From Terfezia claveryi (lineage: Eukaryota; Ascomycota; Pezizomycetes; Pezizales; Pezizaceae), in contig WHUX01000139.1 of assembly GCA_015179025.1 (NCBI GenBank), positions 62,001 to 126,000 of the forward strand: a stretch of 64,000 nt of DNA. The letters run 5' to 3'. Each line of letters begins with the position of its first letter. Positions within the stretch are counted from its first letter, which is position 1. The notes beneath the pieces are model-generated. The model saw only the letters and a list, made by a program, of their open reading frames with translations, did no database searches and was not told the DNA's origin. Positions 1-11,376 of this stretch are shown piece by piece. The position numbers and the translations under genes were made by a program.

Positions 1-117
1 GAGAGGGATCTGCAGGATATTGGCTAGGAAAAGTTTTTCTTCAACAAAAAGAAATGCCAAATCCTAGCTCCAAGGCTAAAAGTACTGGGATTCATTGTCA
101 CCAAACAAGGGTTAGAA

Positions 118-1449
118 ATGGATCCAGAAAAAATCAACTCAATAGCAAATTACCCAATCCCTGACTCAAAAAAGAAATTGCAAAAGTTTCTAGGGATGGT
201 TAATTACTTGAGAAGGTTTTGTCCAGAATTGGGAGCTGTAGCCAAACCACTATCAGAATTGCAAGGGTCAACAAAGAAGCACATGTGGACTCCCTTGCAT
301 AATGAGTCATTTGTGAGAGTTAAAGAGCTAATAATGAGCAATAAGGTGCTCAAGCCAATTAATCATGACTCAGGCCTTCCAATCTATTTAATTACTGATG
401 CCAGTAATACAGGGATTTCAGGATGGATTGGCCAAATGGAGAATGGTGTTATCAGGCCAGCAGAATTTCACTCTAGGAAATTAAATGATGGACAAATGAA
501 TTACACAACAACTGATAAGGAATTATTAGCAATTGTTGACTCACTGAGGTATTTCAGGCCTGAACTACAGGGTCACAAAGTGATCATCCAAACAGATCAC
601 AAACCCTTAGTCACATTTATGGATAGTATCCCTGAAAGTCAGATGAAGAGAAGGTGGCAAGAGACTATGAGTCAGTTTGACCTAACCCTAGAATACATTC
701 AGGGCAAGGACAACCACATAGCAGATGTACTGTCCAGAGGAGTATATAGTCCCTCTGGAATCCCCTCTACTGGACAGTCTTCTCACCACACAGCTTCTTT
801 ACTACAACATCCAGTAGTAACCAACCACCTCTCTGTTCCATACAAACTTTCAAGAAAACTCCTCCCCACATTCTCCATCAGCCACCATGCCTTCCCCAAA
901 CAGCTCAGGATTAGAGGAGCCACTGGGAGACCAGTGTCTCCACCAATCCTTGGGAGACAATCTCCCAACACCATCCAAAGGAGAAGGAGACTCCCTCCTC
1001 TCCAAATCACCACTACCAACCTCCCACCAAGACAGGTGCAGGAGGTTGATCCTACCAGGCCTGTCTGGCATGACAGAGAAGGCCTGAATGCAGTCTTTGA
1101 GGCTGAAAGGTACCAACCAACAGTTGAAGATGACCTGAACCTGATGAATCTAACACACCACAAAGAAATTTCAGGCTCAGAAGGCTCCAGCAGGAGCCAG
1201 CAGCAGTCCAAACTGCTGCCACCACTACCAGGGCCCAGGCCCAACAGCAACAACAAGAGGAGGAAGAGAGAGGAAGGTCAGTTACAAGAAAACCCAAGTT
1301 TTAAGTGGTTATTAACAAAGAGCCTAGTACCTCCTCTCCCTCTACTCTTGCTGCCCCTGAGGCAGAGGACCCACAGGAATGGACACTTGTGGATGAGTCC
1401 TCTGACTCAGATGAACCTGAGGAATGGGAAAGAGCCAGGGAACCCATGA
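118..1449 (+). pseudogene. Gypsy-A pol: end of RT, connection and RNase H, then Pro-rich spacer
   Basis: The first 210 or so residues are the end of the RT and the RNase H domain. The connection segment KKLQKFLGMVNYLRRF is typical of Gypsy RT. RNase H acidic positions are visible in LITDASNTGISGW, in TTDKELLAIVDSLRYF and in QTDHKPLVTF. RNase H removes the RNA strand during reverse transcription. After about residue 215 the frame becomes a Pro/Ser/Arg-rich linker with no recognised domain, and it probably leaves the true frame near 1300. The part before codon 1 is also coding (RT thumb) but contains a stop at 25-27 (TAG), matching a Phe-Pro stretch in the sister copy. Confidence 0.85.
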
Positions 1450-2080
1450 CTACAGAACAGATGGAACAGTCCTTGAGAAGGGCTGACAGGGGTTCTGTGG
1501 TTGTGGGAAACCTTCAGGAGTGGAACCTACTCTTGAAGTACCTTGAAGAGAAGGGCTGTCTCCCTAAGTGCAAGGATGAGGCAGACAACAAGAAGGTGCA
1601 CTTCCAGCCTCCTCCTCCCCCAGGAGCCTCACCTGCATCCTCTGTCAGCACCCTTCCTGACATCTTCCCTGAGGATCCAATCCTCCCATCCTCCTCTAAC
1701 AGAACTCATGACAAAGAGTTCTGTTCCTATGTGGTAAAGTGGGCCACAAAACTTCCCAATGCAACAACAAAGATCCTGCATTAATCTTGTGAAACTGTTG
1801 GGCAATTGGACACTTTAAGGAGAACTGCCCTAAAAGGGCTAGATTCCCTCCTCCTAGGTGTACCAACTGCATGGAAACAACTCACCTCAGCAACAAATGC
1901 CCCCTTGACAACAAACTCTTCCCACTGCAACATCCACTCCCAGCAGAAACCATCAAAAATGCACCATATGCAACCAAGATGGTCACTGGTCCCACCTATG
2001 CCCAAATCTCCCAAAGGTCACTACCACAGGAGGAAAAGAGGTACCAAGATGCAAGTATTGTCTTGGCTACCATAACCTGA
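1305..2080 (+). pseudogene. Gypsy-A acidic spacer with CCHC zinc knuckle between RNase H and integrase
   Basis: This stretch has an acidic segment (DESSDSDEPEEWERA), a Pro-rich linker, then a zinc knuckle. CTNCMETTHLSNKC (from about 1859) fits C-x2-C-x4-H-x4-C exactly. In the sister copy at 20903-21811 the same region is one open frame with further Cys clusters. CCHC knuckles bind nucleic acid and normally sit at the end of Gag, so their position between RNase H and integrase is unusual. Here the frame is broken near 1785 and 2080. The integrase zinc domain lies separately downstream, so this is not simply that domain. Confidence 0.7.
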
Positions 2081-2384
2081 ACAAAAACTTTGTCAGCTCC
2101 TGTGACACTAGGAAAAACAATGAAGGCCCTCAATAAGCCCTTCCACAATAGTGACTACCTGAAAAGGCACTAGGAGTCCAGGATGAAGATAAAAGAGCAT
2201 GGAACCAGATTTGGTAATTGCTGAGTGGATAGAGATCATGAGTTGGAATGGCATTATAGAGAAGAGTTGGAAAAAGATACAGTGTTTGGACCACTGTACT
2301 TAAGGGTCAAGAGAGGAGAGCAAGTACCTACAGTAAAGGTACAGGATGGGTTTATGTACCTCTTGAAGAATTTTGCTTGAAGGA

Positions 2385-3260
2385 TGGTAATTCCCAAGGA
2401 TTACAAGTTAAAGGTAACCCTGCCTCTGAAGCCCTTATCCAACAAGCACATGTCACTACTGGACATGGAGGCCTTGCAAAAACAACAGAGAGCTTACAAT
2501 AGTACATCTTTCAGGATTTTTATAAACAGGTTGAACAATTTGTGAGGAGTTGTAAACCTGTCAAATCACCAAAGGATCCACACAGAAACCCCCTGGATTC
2601 CTTACTCCTCTGAATTACCTACTAGGCCATGGGTAGTATGGCTATGGATTTTCTTAGTATGAACCTGTTATGATTTCATGTACTGAATTTACTCTTGGTT
2701 ACAGAACTCCTAAAGATGACAAGCCTCATATGTTGTTATTTCATAAGTTATTAGTCATGACTGACAGGCATTCTGATTTCACATTCTTGTTACCTGTTGC
2801 AGACAATGTTGATATATTAGGGGTTATTGATATCTTTGAAAGATTCATTAAGCCTAATGTGGGTTCCCTTATGAAATTGTTTCTGACCAAGACCCCTTGT
2901 TTATGTCTACTGTTTTTCAAGATTGGATGCAGAAAAATGGAATTATGCATAAAGCATCTTCCACATATCACCCCCAGACTGATGGGACAAGTGAAAGAAA
3001 GAATAGGACAATTATTCCTATGTTTGCAGCCAAGAAGTTGGAACAAGGAATGAATTGGGTACAAGCCACACCTTCTGTTCAAACAAGGTGAATGCAAGAG
3101 TTAGTACTACAAGAGGACTTTCTCCCTTTTTTACCAAGCTAGGATACCAGCCTAATTTGTCACCACCTATCCTGCCTCACCCAATTCCTACCTATTCAAA
3201 CCCTACAACCAGATTTTACCAGGTTGCTAAAACCTTACCAAAGCAAAAAGGACCAAATTC
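2385..3260 (+). pseudogene. Gypsy-A integrase, frameshifted
   Basis: The integrase inserts element cDNA into host DNA. The N-terminal zinc-binding part is partly recognisable: HVTTGHGG near 2450 gives the His pair, but the Cys pair near 2550 is damaged. The catalytic core follows in more than one frame: LLVMTDRHSDFTFLLPVAD (first Asp), a segment with VSDQDPLF in the sister copy (second Asp) and STYHPQTDGTSERKNRT near 2960-3010 (Glu of the DDE triad). At least two frameshifts separate these pieces, so no intact integrase is encoded. Confidence 0.8.
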
Positions 3261-4093
3261 AGCAAGCCAACAAACACAGAAGAGCCTCCCCTGATTACCA
3301 AGTCAATGATCAGGTGATGCTGTCAACAAAGAACCTCCCAGCAAGGTACCACTCCTCCAAACTATCCCCAAAATGGATAGGCCCCTTCACCATTACCAAA
3401 TATTCACCATGGAGTCAAAATGCTCAACTTGACTTCACTGACTTCCCTGACCTCAATAATATCAACAATTCCTTCCACACCTCACTTCTCAAGACCTTCT
3501 TCCCTAATCCAATAAAACTGTTCCCCTCCAGAACTCTGGAACAACCAGGACCAGTTAAGGAAGACAGGTATAAGGTAGAAAGAGTTTTGGAATTTAGGTC
3601 ACAACCTAGAACAGGGAAGCTGCAGTACAAGGTGAAATGGAAGGGATGGCCTCATAAGTATGATGAGTGGGTATATGCTGATGGTGTTGATGAGTCATTG
3701 AAAAAACAATTCTGGTTGACTGGTATTAAGCAAGCAACTTACAAAAAGAGAAAGGTTGGTGAGAATAAGCTTGGCAAGAATAAGACAAGGAAAGAAACCT
3801 TGCAAATGATTGATGATGAAAGGAAAAAAGTCCTTGCTCCCCCTGTTTCATCCAATACAGTCAAGATTGACAAAGGCAAAGGTAAAGAGGTGGACTTACC
3901 CCAAATGATGCTTAGACATTTCTTCTTGGAAATACAGCCACAAAGGGTAATTAGTCAGTACTTTGATGACATTGCTGTTAACAAGGACCTCAAGGAAGGG
4001 TATAATAATGTCAGGTATGACTCAGGAGCAGAAGGTAGTAGTTCCTACAAGGATAGGAACAATAGGTATTATGGGTTGAATGTTAACTACTAA
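3224..4093 (+). CDS. Gypsy-A integrase C-terminus with chromodomain and long tail (289 aa frame)
   Basis: This is the intact C-terminal part of the integrase reading frame rather than a separate gene. Residues 1-110 hold the GPY/F-type region (KLSPKWIGPFTI). Residues about 115-165 form a chromodomain, with YKVERVLEFR, then YKVKWKGW and a DEWV block, which gives the usual aromatic positions. Chromodomains of chromoviruses read histone methyl marks, such as H3K9me in fungi, and steer integration into heterochromatin. About 120 further residues follow, rich in Lys then acidic, with no domain that I recognise. The sister copy has the same domain with Trp codons changed to stops. Confidence 0.85.
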   Translation: MLKPYQSKKDQIQQANKHRRASPDYQVNDQVMLSTKNLPARYHSSKLSPKWIGPFTITKYSPWSQNAQLDFTDFPDLNNINNSFHTSLLKTFFPNPIKLFPSRTLEQPGPVKEDRYKVERVLEFRSQPRTGKLQYKVKWKGWPHKYDEWVYADGVDESLKKQFWLTGIKQATYKKRKVGENKLGKNKTRKETLQMIDDERKKVLAPPVSSNTVKIDKGKGKEVDLPQMMLRHFFLEIQPQRVISQYFDDIAVNKDLKEGYNNVRYDSGAEGSSSYKDRNNRYYGLNVNY

Positions 4094-4156
4094 TGTACAT
4101 AACCCATCTCCCCTGTTAATTTCTTAGGATGGAGTGTTTATCTAAACAGGGAGGCA

Positions 4157-4774
4157 TGTAAGGAAGTGGCTTACTCATACCCTATGACTAACCCTCTCCC
4201 TCACAAATATATTTCTTATGTATTTTCTTACTCAGTAAGCATCTCAAAACACACAACATTCTGTGTGCTGTCTGCCTTGCTAATATTTCACATGTTTTCA
4301 CATGTTATCACATGCTTTCACATGTATAAGTCTAAGTTAAGACTTAACCTATTTGTACTAGATAGTATTTGGAAGTACTATCTAGAGGATCAGATGATGC
4401 AGATCTTTATCACATGTAAGGGTCAGATGATGGTGCACTGCCTCAACACTGCCCCAGCACTGCCCCGTTGGAATCACATATAGTCCCCTGAATTTCCCTT
4501 CAGTTGGATAGATAGTTAGAACTCAGAACATAGTTAGAGTACAATCAATATAGAAGTTCCACTGGTTAATCTTCTAAGTGCCTTTGGCACTCCTATACTA
4601 CTTTACCTATTACAGTAATCTTATGCTATTGGTAATAACTTTAATAGTGAGAATAAACAATACACTATTAGTAATCTACTTTGTAGTATACATTACTAGC
4701 CTGAGATTATCTGATTAGATTAGATCCTTATCTAATCTAATCTGATTGTCCAGTCCCCCTAACAACACTTTACA
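4157..4774 (+). repeat. Gypsy-A 3' LTR
   Basis: A 618-bp LTR starting TGTAAGGAAG and ending CTTTACA. It follows a purine-rich stretch (AACAGGGAGGCA) that can serve as the polypurine tract. It is clearly homologous to the LTRs at 14662-15290 and 23598-24246, including the repeated TTTCACATG units near its start and the ATATATAGTCCCC segment that may hold the TATA box. Confidence 0.92.
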
Positions 4775-4928
4775 GTTCTGCTGAGGTAAGACCTTAGAAG
4801 GGTAGGGAGATTACTATATGGAACGTTTCTGGAGGGAACAGTAATTAACTAGTGTAATCTATCTTATATGATTTGTACTATCTAAGCTATATAATTTTAA
4901 TCTGATAGGTATATAGACTTACTACTGC

Positions 4929-5361
4929 TGTATGCTTACTTCTTATTTCTTGTAGATTCCAAAGGGAATCCGGCAGCCTATTTATACTCCTTAAAGTTAT
5001 GATGACTAAAGAAATAAATATAATAAAGGGTGGTACACCAAAAGGTGGTGTGCTGTACAAAAGGGATTATGTAGTTATATCAATGAGTCATATACCTTAA
5101 TAATGGTCATGTAGCTATAGTAATGAGTCATACACCTTAAATAAAGGTCATGTAGCCATAATGAGGGTGTCTTTATATAGCAAATTCCATGGAATTTTGC
5201 ATGGCAAATTCCATGTACTATAGATGCTTATAAAGTAGTAGGAAATATTAGAAGGCTAGTTCTTTAACCGAGAGGCTTAGTTAAATATTATAGTAGTAAT
5301 ATAGGATATACAAAAGTATATAATCAATTATATAAGCAATAAAAAAACGTTCTCCATTACA
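4929..5361 (+). repeat. Dispersed solo-LTR-like repeat, copy 1
   Basis: About 430 bp starting TGTATGCTTACTTCTT and ending CTCCATTACA, so it has TG..CA ends. A second copy lies at 25537-26011 in the same orientation. Shared landmarks are GATTCCA.AGGGAATCC, TATGATGACTAAAGAAATAAATA, the repeated GTCATGTAGC blocks and TATATAATCAATTATATAAGCAAT near the end. No target duplication is visible at either copy. It is probably an LTR or the tail of another element; the class is not known. Confidence 0.6.
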
Positions 5362-6630
5362 TATTCATTCCAACCCTTTGATAAAATCTTGAATCTCTGA
5401 GAGCAGGAGAACTTGATAATCTCATTTAATATATCAGTTGAGGTTAAGTAAGAATTCTCAGGTAGTACTTTGTACTTAAGAAAGGAACTAACAAGAGCAA
5501 GCGCTAAAAAGCAATTCATTTTCTATATAGATATTTAAAGTACTCAAGTGTCAGTCGACAATAACAGGTTTACATCAACAAATCCCAATTGTATTTGTTT
5601 TTCATCAGTTTAAGATTGAAGAACTGCTAAAATATTTAGATCTTGAGACATGGAGAATCTAGGCATTTCTGATTTGAATATTTCTGCTTTATGCCAGGCA
5701 ACATATTCAATGGTAGGGCTAAGCTATTTAAGGTGATCCATCCCAATAGTAGTGATGCCAGTCATAGTTGGCTCCTTAATAAAGTTTATAGAATTATACT
5801 CTCCACCATAATGTGTCTCCCAGATTGCTATATTAGTCACTTCATTGATAAAGGTATGAAATGCAACAAGGGCTAATAGTTGGAGATATCGGAGTATTCC
5901 ATACTTTCTTACAGTGACTTGCAATTCTTGATATGATAGGTAATCCCATACCTGGAAGAAGTACTTAGTAAAAGGCTCTTCCAGTATTAATTGCTCATTG
6001 ATTTGGATCCATTCCTAAATGCATTTCAAATCAGGTGAGGTGTATAATTCTACTTTACAGGGGAAGCCAGTCCTTGAACCAGGTGTGAGAAGGAGTGAAT
6101 GGATAATAGCATAGGTGCTACCTTTTTCTTTTATTCTAGCAACATATATTATATTTAACCTATTGACATTGTGGTCCTAAATCTTTGTTAGTAGAACTTC
6201 ATCATTAGAGTGGAGGGCCTGTATGGAATGCCCTAAGATTTCCAACTAGTCTCTTATTCCAACAATATTAGGTATCCTGAAGAAAGTTGAGGTTCTATAA
6301 ATTAGTATAGTACTGACTAGTGGAAGGCTGTTAATGCCCGCTTCCAATTTATTAGTTGGCCTAGCTATCTATTGCTATGTGTGTAAGATTTTCAAGGTAT
6401 TCTAAGATGATATAAGTATATCTTATCACCAATGGGACAGAATGCACTTTTACCTCATACATTGTCTTTATCCTGAATTGTTTGTAGAGATATAGTCTAG
6501 TTAATGGGGATACACAAAAATGGATGAACAAGACTACAAGTACCAGACTGGTTGGATAGTATATATAATCCATCTTGTACTAACGATACTAAAATATCAA
6601 TCCAAACTTTTCATGAGTGCTTTCTATAAG
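5328..6630 (-). pseudogene. Decayed minus-strand coding tract, unknown product (a)
   Basis: Read on the minus strand, this region gives long stretches of ordinary-looking protein broken by occasional stops. Examples are VRKYGILRYLQLLALVAFHT (about 5920-5860) and VKVHSVPLVIRYTYIILEYL (about 6455-6395). Several stops fall where a Trp codon would fit, as in the other decayed elements here. I recognise no domain. It may be part of a large DNA element together with the other minus-strand tracts up to 12951. The right end overlaps the solo-LTR-like repeat slightly. Confidence 0.35.
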
Positions 6631-7600
6631 AGCTGTGCTAACCAATACTAGTCAGGTTGCATAAGTACCCCTCTAGTTCTTGTACTAGCAGGTTAGACTT
6701 TAGTATTTGTTCATCTTGTTATTTTCAATATACTGATAACCTGCCCATCAAAGTCATTTTATCATTTCATTTCAAATAACAAAACACCCTGTCCGGTAGT
6801 TACATGCCCATCTCCTCTACAACTACCTTATATACAAACCACCCATAATGAACTAGCTACTTACTCTTAACCGACCCTCATACCCTAAACAGGGCCTTTT
6901 CCTATTTTTCAAACTTTGTCAGTAAAGGTAAGGGTAAGACAAAAATTTCATTATACCTTCACCAAAATTGGTTTGTACTATCTTAAGGTGTCCCATTTAA
7001 CTGCATAATTTAAAAAAAGTTGTTATTGATTAATCATAATAGTTAACATATCAGCTATCAATACTTCATTATACTGAAAAATCCTAAATCTAAGAACATC
7101 TTAATGATCTTGAGAGCGTAATTTTCTGTACTATTCAAACTAGTGTAATCTGATCTTTACTTCTGAAAAGATCATCTTTCACCTACTTATACTAAAGTGC
7201 TTGCTTGCCTTTCATAACTTTAGGATTGTCCTCTATCCAGCTTATTAGATCTTCTGTTTCTTCTTTTTCCTATCTGTAAGATATAGAAGAGGATATACTA
7301 GCTTGCGACATACTTACTTAATAGTTACAAGCTACCTAAATTTTAGAAGCAAGAATGTTAGCAAGAGCACTAGTCTATTTTGTATATCATAAATTTATAT
7401 TTTTTCTATAAACAAACTTGTGATTACATTGGCCACCACACCCTTGCAAGTAATATTAGAAAAGAATCTAGTTTGTCATATATGTCACTGACGCTGCAGG
7501 TATCTCAATTAGCAAACGGACAATCTAGAAGGCTATGGTCTCGATTCCTGGCTCCCAAGCATCATCATCTGAACCCTTGACCTCTGGACACCTGCTCTGT
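6631..7600. other. AT-rich stretch without recognised gene
   Basis: I see no convincing open frame, RNA gene or repeat array. Only short ORFs of 60-70 codons are present, and none resembles a known protein. It is probably decayed transposon sequence. Confidence 0.4.
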
Positions 7601-7609
7601 CTCTCGATG

Positions 7610-7905
7610 CTAGCCATATACATTTGGTGTCTCCAGACAGCATCATCCAGACCTATAGTATTCTGATGCTATCATTCAGACATATGACATCTAGACACCA
7701 TATTATTGTACCCATCACGTCTAGATACAATCCTGTTGTACCATGTTGTCCCAGCACCATGCTATTGGATCCCTGGTGTCCCAGTGCCATGGTGTTGGAT
7801 CCTGGCATCACCGCACCCTAGTATTGGATCCCTAGCATTCTGGTGCCATGCTGTTGGATCCTCTGGTGTTCGGCGCTATACATTTGGATTAAGATCTAGT
7901 TCTGG
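7610..7905 (+). repeat. Imperfect minisatellite with TTGGATC units
   Basis: Diverged tandem units of roughly 30-40 bp, built around GTGCCATG.TGTTGGATCC and CTGGTGTCCC, recur through this block (for example near 7750, 7790, 7820 and 7850). Overlapping short ORFs come from the repeat and are not taken as genes. Confidence 0.5.
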
Positions 7906-8239
7906 ATTCTTGTAGTTCTAAATGATCTTTTGCTTTCTCTGTCCATAGATAGTATTCTACATTCTGGCCACCTGCAGTTCCAAGCTCTTTCACATTATAT
8001 TCTAGATCTACTTCTCACAATGTATATTTAAATTTATTTCAGCCCCCACTTTCTATATGTTCCCAATCTCTTATTATCCCTATACTACCCCCTGAATAAT
8101 CTTCTTGTATTAATCTAACATCCCAATACTAATATTCCATCATCCCCTCCGCTGACGCCAAATGCTATACATCCTTATGAATATAAAACCTAAATAAACC
8201 CCTTCCCTAAATATCTCCCCTGAATATAAGTATCCATTA

Positions 8240-9180
8240 AAGTCCTCCAGCTATTGCTACAGAAACCTACTAAAGCTAGACGCAAACAACTAGGTCATAA
8301 AAACAATATATTTACCCTATTCCAATATCCTTGCCTCACTTGCCCGAGAAGTTGGTTATGCATATCCCTAATCATCTTTTTCTTTCTAGCCCCCGATTCC
8401 CCTTATACTCCTCTATACACACTACATACTATCTCCTTCGTCCTCTTCTACAGACATTATTTCATTCCTAATATTCTTCTCTCCTTCTCCACTATCATCC
8501 TCTTCCTCCTCTATATGTGTTGGCCTTTCGCTACCCCAAATCTTCTCCTCCATTGTACTACTAGGGTCCTCCTAATACCTTTCTCCTTAAGTCAAACTAA
8601 CACCCACTTCCTTCAGATCTACTGAAAGTTTTCTCACAGAGTCTACTACCTCCTCATCGTCCACCTTATATGCTGCATCCTGCTACCACTTCATCTTTTT
8701 CCAGCTCTATTGTCCCTTCTTTACTATCTTGGACTGTGTCACCTTTACAATTATTTCTTGTATACTTGTTGGGAATTGACGCCATTGTCTCAACAGCTTT
8801 TTATAGACATCTGCTATACGTTAGCAATCCAGATTAGTCTACTGCTAGACCATCACATACCACTGCAATTAACATTACTAAACTCAAACATAATTGCATA
8901 TTCCCCACTTTCCCAGCCACTAAGTGTATGGTATAGGGCAGTGAAAATAAAATAGATAAAGGGACTATTTATATGTATAATGAATCTTGGGTCAATATTG
9001 TTGAAGTTCTTTTTACTATTGAAATACTGATAATGGATAAGGTCAATTGCTTCTTATGCCCGAAACTGATAACTACAACTCTAGAGTATTATGTCAAGTT
9101 AGCTCCTGTAAGTTCTCTAGCAGATTATTCTATATACCTTATAAAAACTCTCAGCATATGTGAATCGATCTCACTTTAAC
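8240..9180 (-). pseudogene. Decayed minus-strand coding tract, unknown product (b)
   Basis: Minus-strand translation gives a charged protein-like stretch between about 8850 and 8390, with segments such as KVDDEEVVDSVRKLSVDLKE and an acidic run EEEEDDSGEGEKN. Stops occur at positions that suit former Trp codons. A more hydrophobic stretch precedes it (9080-8900). No domain is recognised. The composition (acidic, Ser/Glu-rich) would fit a nuclear or regulatory protein, but this is only a guess. Confidence 0.35.
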
Positions 9181-9479
9181 AACTGACCGATGTAGTCTTA
9201 GATATATTACTTCGATGTAATCCAGTCAAATTGATACAAGAATGCAATATTCTTCTTTGCCTCCAATACTAGGTGTGATCATGTCCGTGATTGTATACTC
9301 CTAAGCTATGACCAACTCTCCATTAGTATCTACTCAAAAACAAATACAATACTGTCACTTACATATAAATCAATCTTTTTGTCTCGAAAATGATCCTTCT
9401 GATATTCTACTTCTATTTCTCACTAGACCTTATCGAGCATGTCTTCCATATACTGAGGGTCTAGGAATAGCTCCTCAAA

Positions 9480-10270
9480 TAGCGTAATATGCTCTATTCT
9501 GTTGCTGGCTGCTTCTGTCATATCTCGCAGAAACCTTATGAACTACGTAATTAATTGGTTTCACTTTTGGCTTGGGGTGCTTTTCACCACCTTAGTCTTG
9601 AAAGGGGTACCAACAATATCCTCCATTACACTAGTTCTTCTCATCAGTGATTCCAGGGATGCAATTGGTAATGATACACCATTCTATCTTGAAAACAAAC
9701 TCACGATAGGAGATTCATCTAGCATGCCAGTAGATCCCTCCCTTCAAGCACCCTAATAACTAATTAGCAATTTATAAATTTACTCAGACTGAATAAGTAA
9801 ATATACTTAGTATGTGAATTATTTCCAGTGTTTTTGTTGTGGTGTGAGACTTTTGCGATCCTATTCTATACTATAAGAGATTGCTTTCCAAATGCTTACT
9901 CGATTCACTAGCTTCCATACATATTCTTATTAGTGAGCCTCTTACTCATTTTCTGGGTAACATTGGTATCATTAGTGTCTTTGCTGGTCCATCTAGTGAT
10001 GGTTTGCAGTTGCTAATAGACAGTGTTGCGGGCGGGGTTTCTCTAGATGTGTAATACCCTAATGATGGTCCAAAAGAAAACTTAATCACCATGCTAAACT
10101 TTGAGGATGCACCCGGACCCATATTATCTCCATCTGTTGTCGTTGTCTCTTTTCATAGGTCATGTGTTGAAGCAGGATGTTTTAGATTCGGCATAGCCTT
10201 CTATTTTCCCTTACTTTTCTTTAGACGAGGTATTTCTATCTTCTTGAGGTACCTTCGGAATGAAGTTTAG
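9480..10270 (-). pseudogene. Decayed minus-strand coding tract, unknown product (c)
   Basis: The minus strand reads as two coherent stretches. One near 10150-9880 includes SLGYYTSRETPPATLSISNC. The other near 9740-9360 includes SNRIEHITLFEELFLDPQYM followed by WEIEVEYQKDHFRDKK. They are interrupted by stops and possibly frameshifts. I do not recognise the protein. It lies between tract (b) and the acidic tract at 10589-11088, in the same orientation. Confidence 0.35.
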
Positions 10271-10588
10271 TACCACAGAAGTATGTTCCCTATGAATGTT
10301 TGGAAGACAGATTTTGGACTACAAAAGCAGATTTGTACTTGGAATAGGTAGGAGGAGAACTAGTGAAGTTCATCTAAGGATACGAAAGAGACCTTTTATC
10401 ATCCTTGTTGCACTCTATAATATGATTTGCTTTGCATACCAGCAATTTCTATATTATTCTGTATTCAGCCAATCTATCTGTACCTACAGAGTCTTATGTC
10501 TTATATTCCTCCTGCAAATCTCTCCTGCATAATAACATGCATAAAAAATATTAGAACCAATTTTATCATAACACCAGATTCTTTACTC

Positions 10589-11088
10589 TCAAATGAGAAT
10601 TATGGGACCCTCATTATCATAATCCTCATCCTCATTACCCTCATCCTCATCCCCTTCATCTGCATTACCCTCTTCCACATCACCCTCTTCAATATCACCT
10701 ACATCTACATTACTCTCATCTATATCTACATTACCCTTATCTACATCATCTCCATCCATATCCCCCTCATCTTCGCCCACATCACCCTCAACTAGCTTAC
10801 CTTCATCCACATCCCTCTCAACCAACTCACCGTCATCCAAATCCCCCTCATCTACATCCCCTCATCCACATTCCCCCACTCATCTACATCCCCTTCCTCA
10901 TCTACATCTTCCTCATCCACATCTCCCTCATCTGCATTATTTTCATCCTGAGCATCTTTACCCTTATCTTCACCCTTATCCTTATCATTACCCTCATCCT
11001 TATCACCTGCAACTTCCCTACTCAGACAACCTCTAAGAACCCCTACCTGCTCTAGTATATCAGTCTTATATTGACAGCCTAGTGACAT
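10589..11088 (-). pseudogene. Asp/Glu/Gly-rich acidic coding repeat, unknown product (d)
   Basis: Two adjacent minus-strand frames (11088-10852 and 10840-10589) encode a protein made of short units such as DEGDVDEEDVDE. At DNA level this is a degenerate hexanucleotide-type repeat of CTCATC/CATCTA units. It could be a real acidic tail, like the acidic end of gene Z in the hAT elements, or a simple-sequence expansion. The first 25 residues (MSLGCQYKTDILEQVGVLRG...) are not repetitive and suggest a coding origin. Between the two frames the reading frame shifts. Confidence 0.35.
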
Positions 11089-11376
11089 GTTAGTATAATT
11101 CCTTGACTAGCTTCAATCTAGACTTACCAGCTATCACATATCATCTCTAACTTAAAAGAGGTTCCCATAGGGTCTGTGGTATGTGTAGGACACCTAAACT
11201 ACCCACTTGCCAAAATTGTGGTGCAAGACTCCAAAACCTTAAACAATCCGCTATCTCTCTCACTGGATAAGGATCTCGAGCATCCTTTCTGCCTATAGAA
11301 ATTTGTTAGCATCAGCCTCAATTTATATTCAGATCAATTTACTTAGTGACTCAAGGTCATTTGGAGATTGGATAGG

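Larger units (their letters stand above)
1..4774 (+). mobile_element. Gypsy-A: 3' part of a chromodomain Ty3/Gypsy retrotransposon
   Basis: The window opens inside the reverse transcriptase region of a Ty3/Gypsy element; its first bases match 19426 onward in the second copy. From left to right it keeps the end of RT, RNase H, a Pro/acidic spacer with a CCHC knuckle, integrase, a chromodomain and the 3' LTR. Order RT-RNase H-integrase is diagnostic of Ty3/Gypsy, and the terminal chromodomain places it among chromoviruses. Reading frames are broken by several frameshifts and stops, so this copy is unlikely to be autonomous. The 5' half and 5' LTR lie outside the window. The five bases after the LTR (4775-4779, GTTCT) would be the right target duplication, which cannot be tested here. 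Confidence 0.93.
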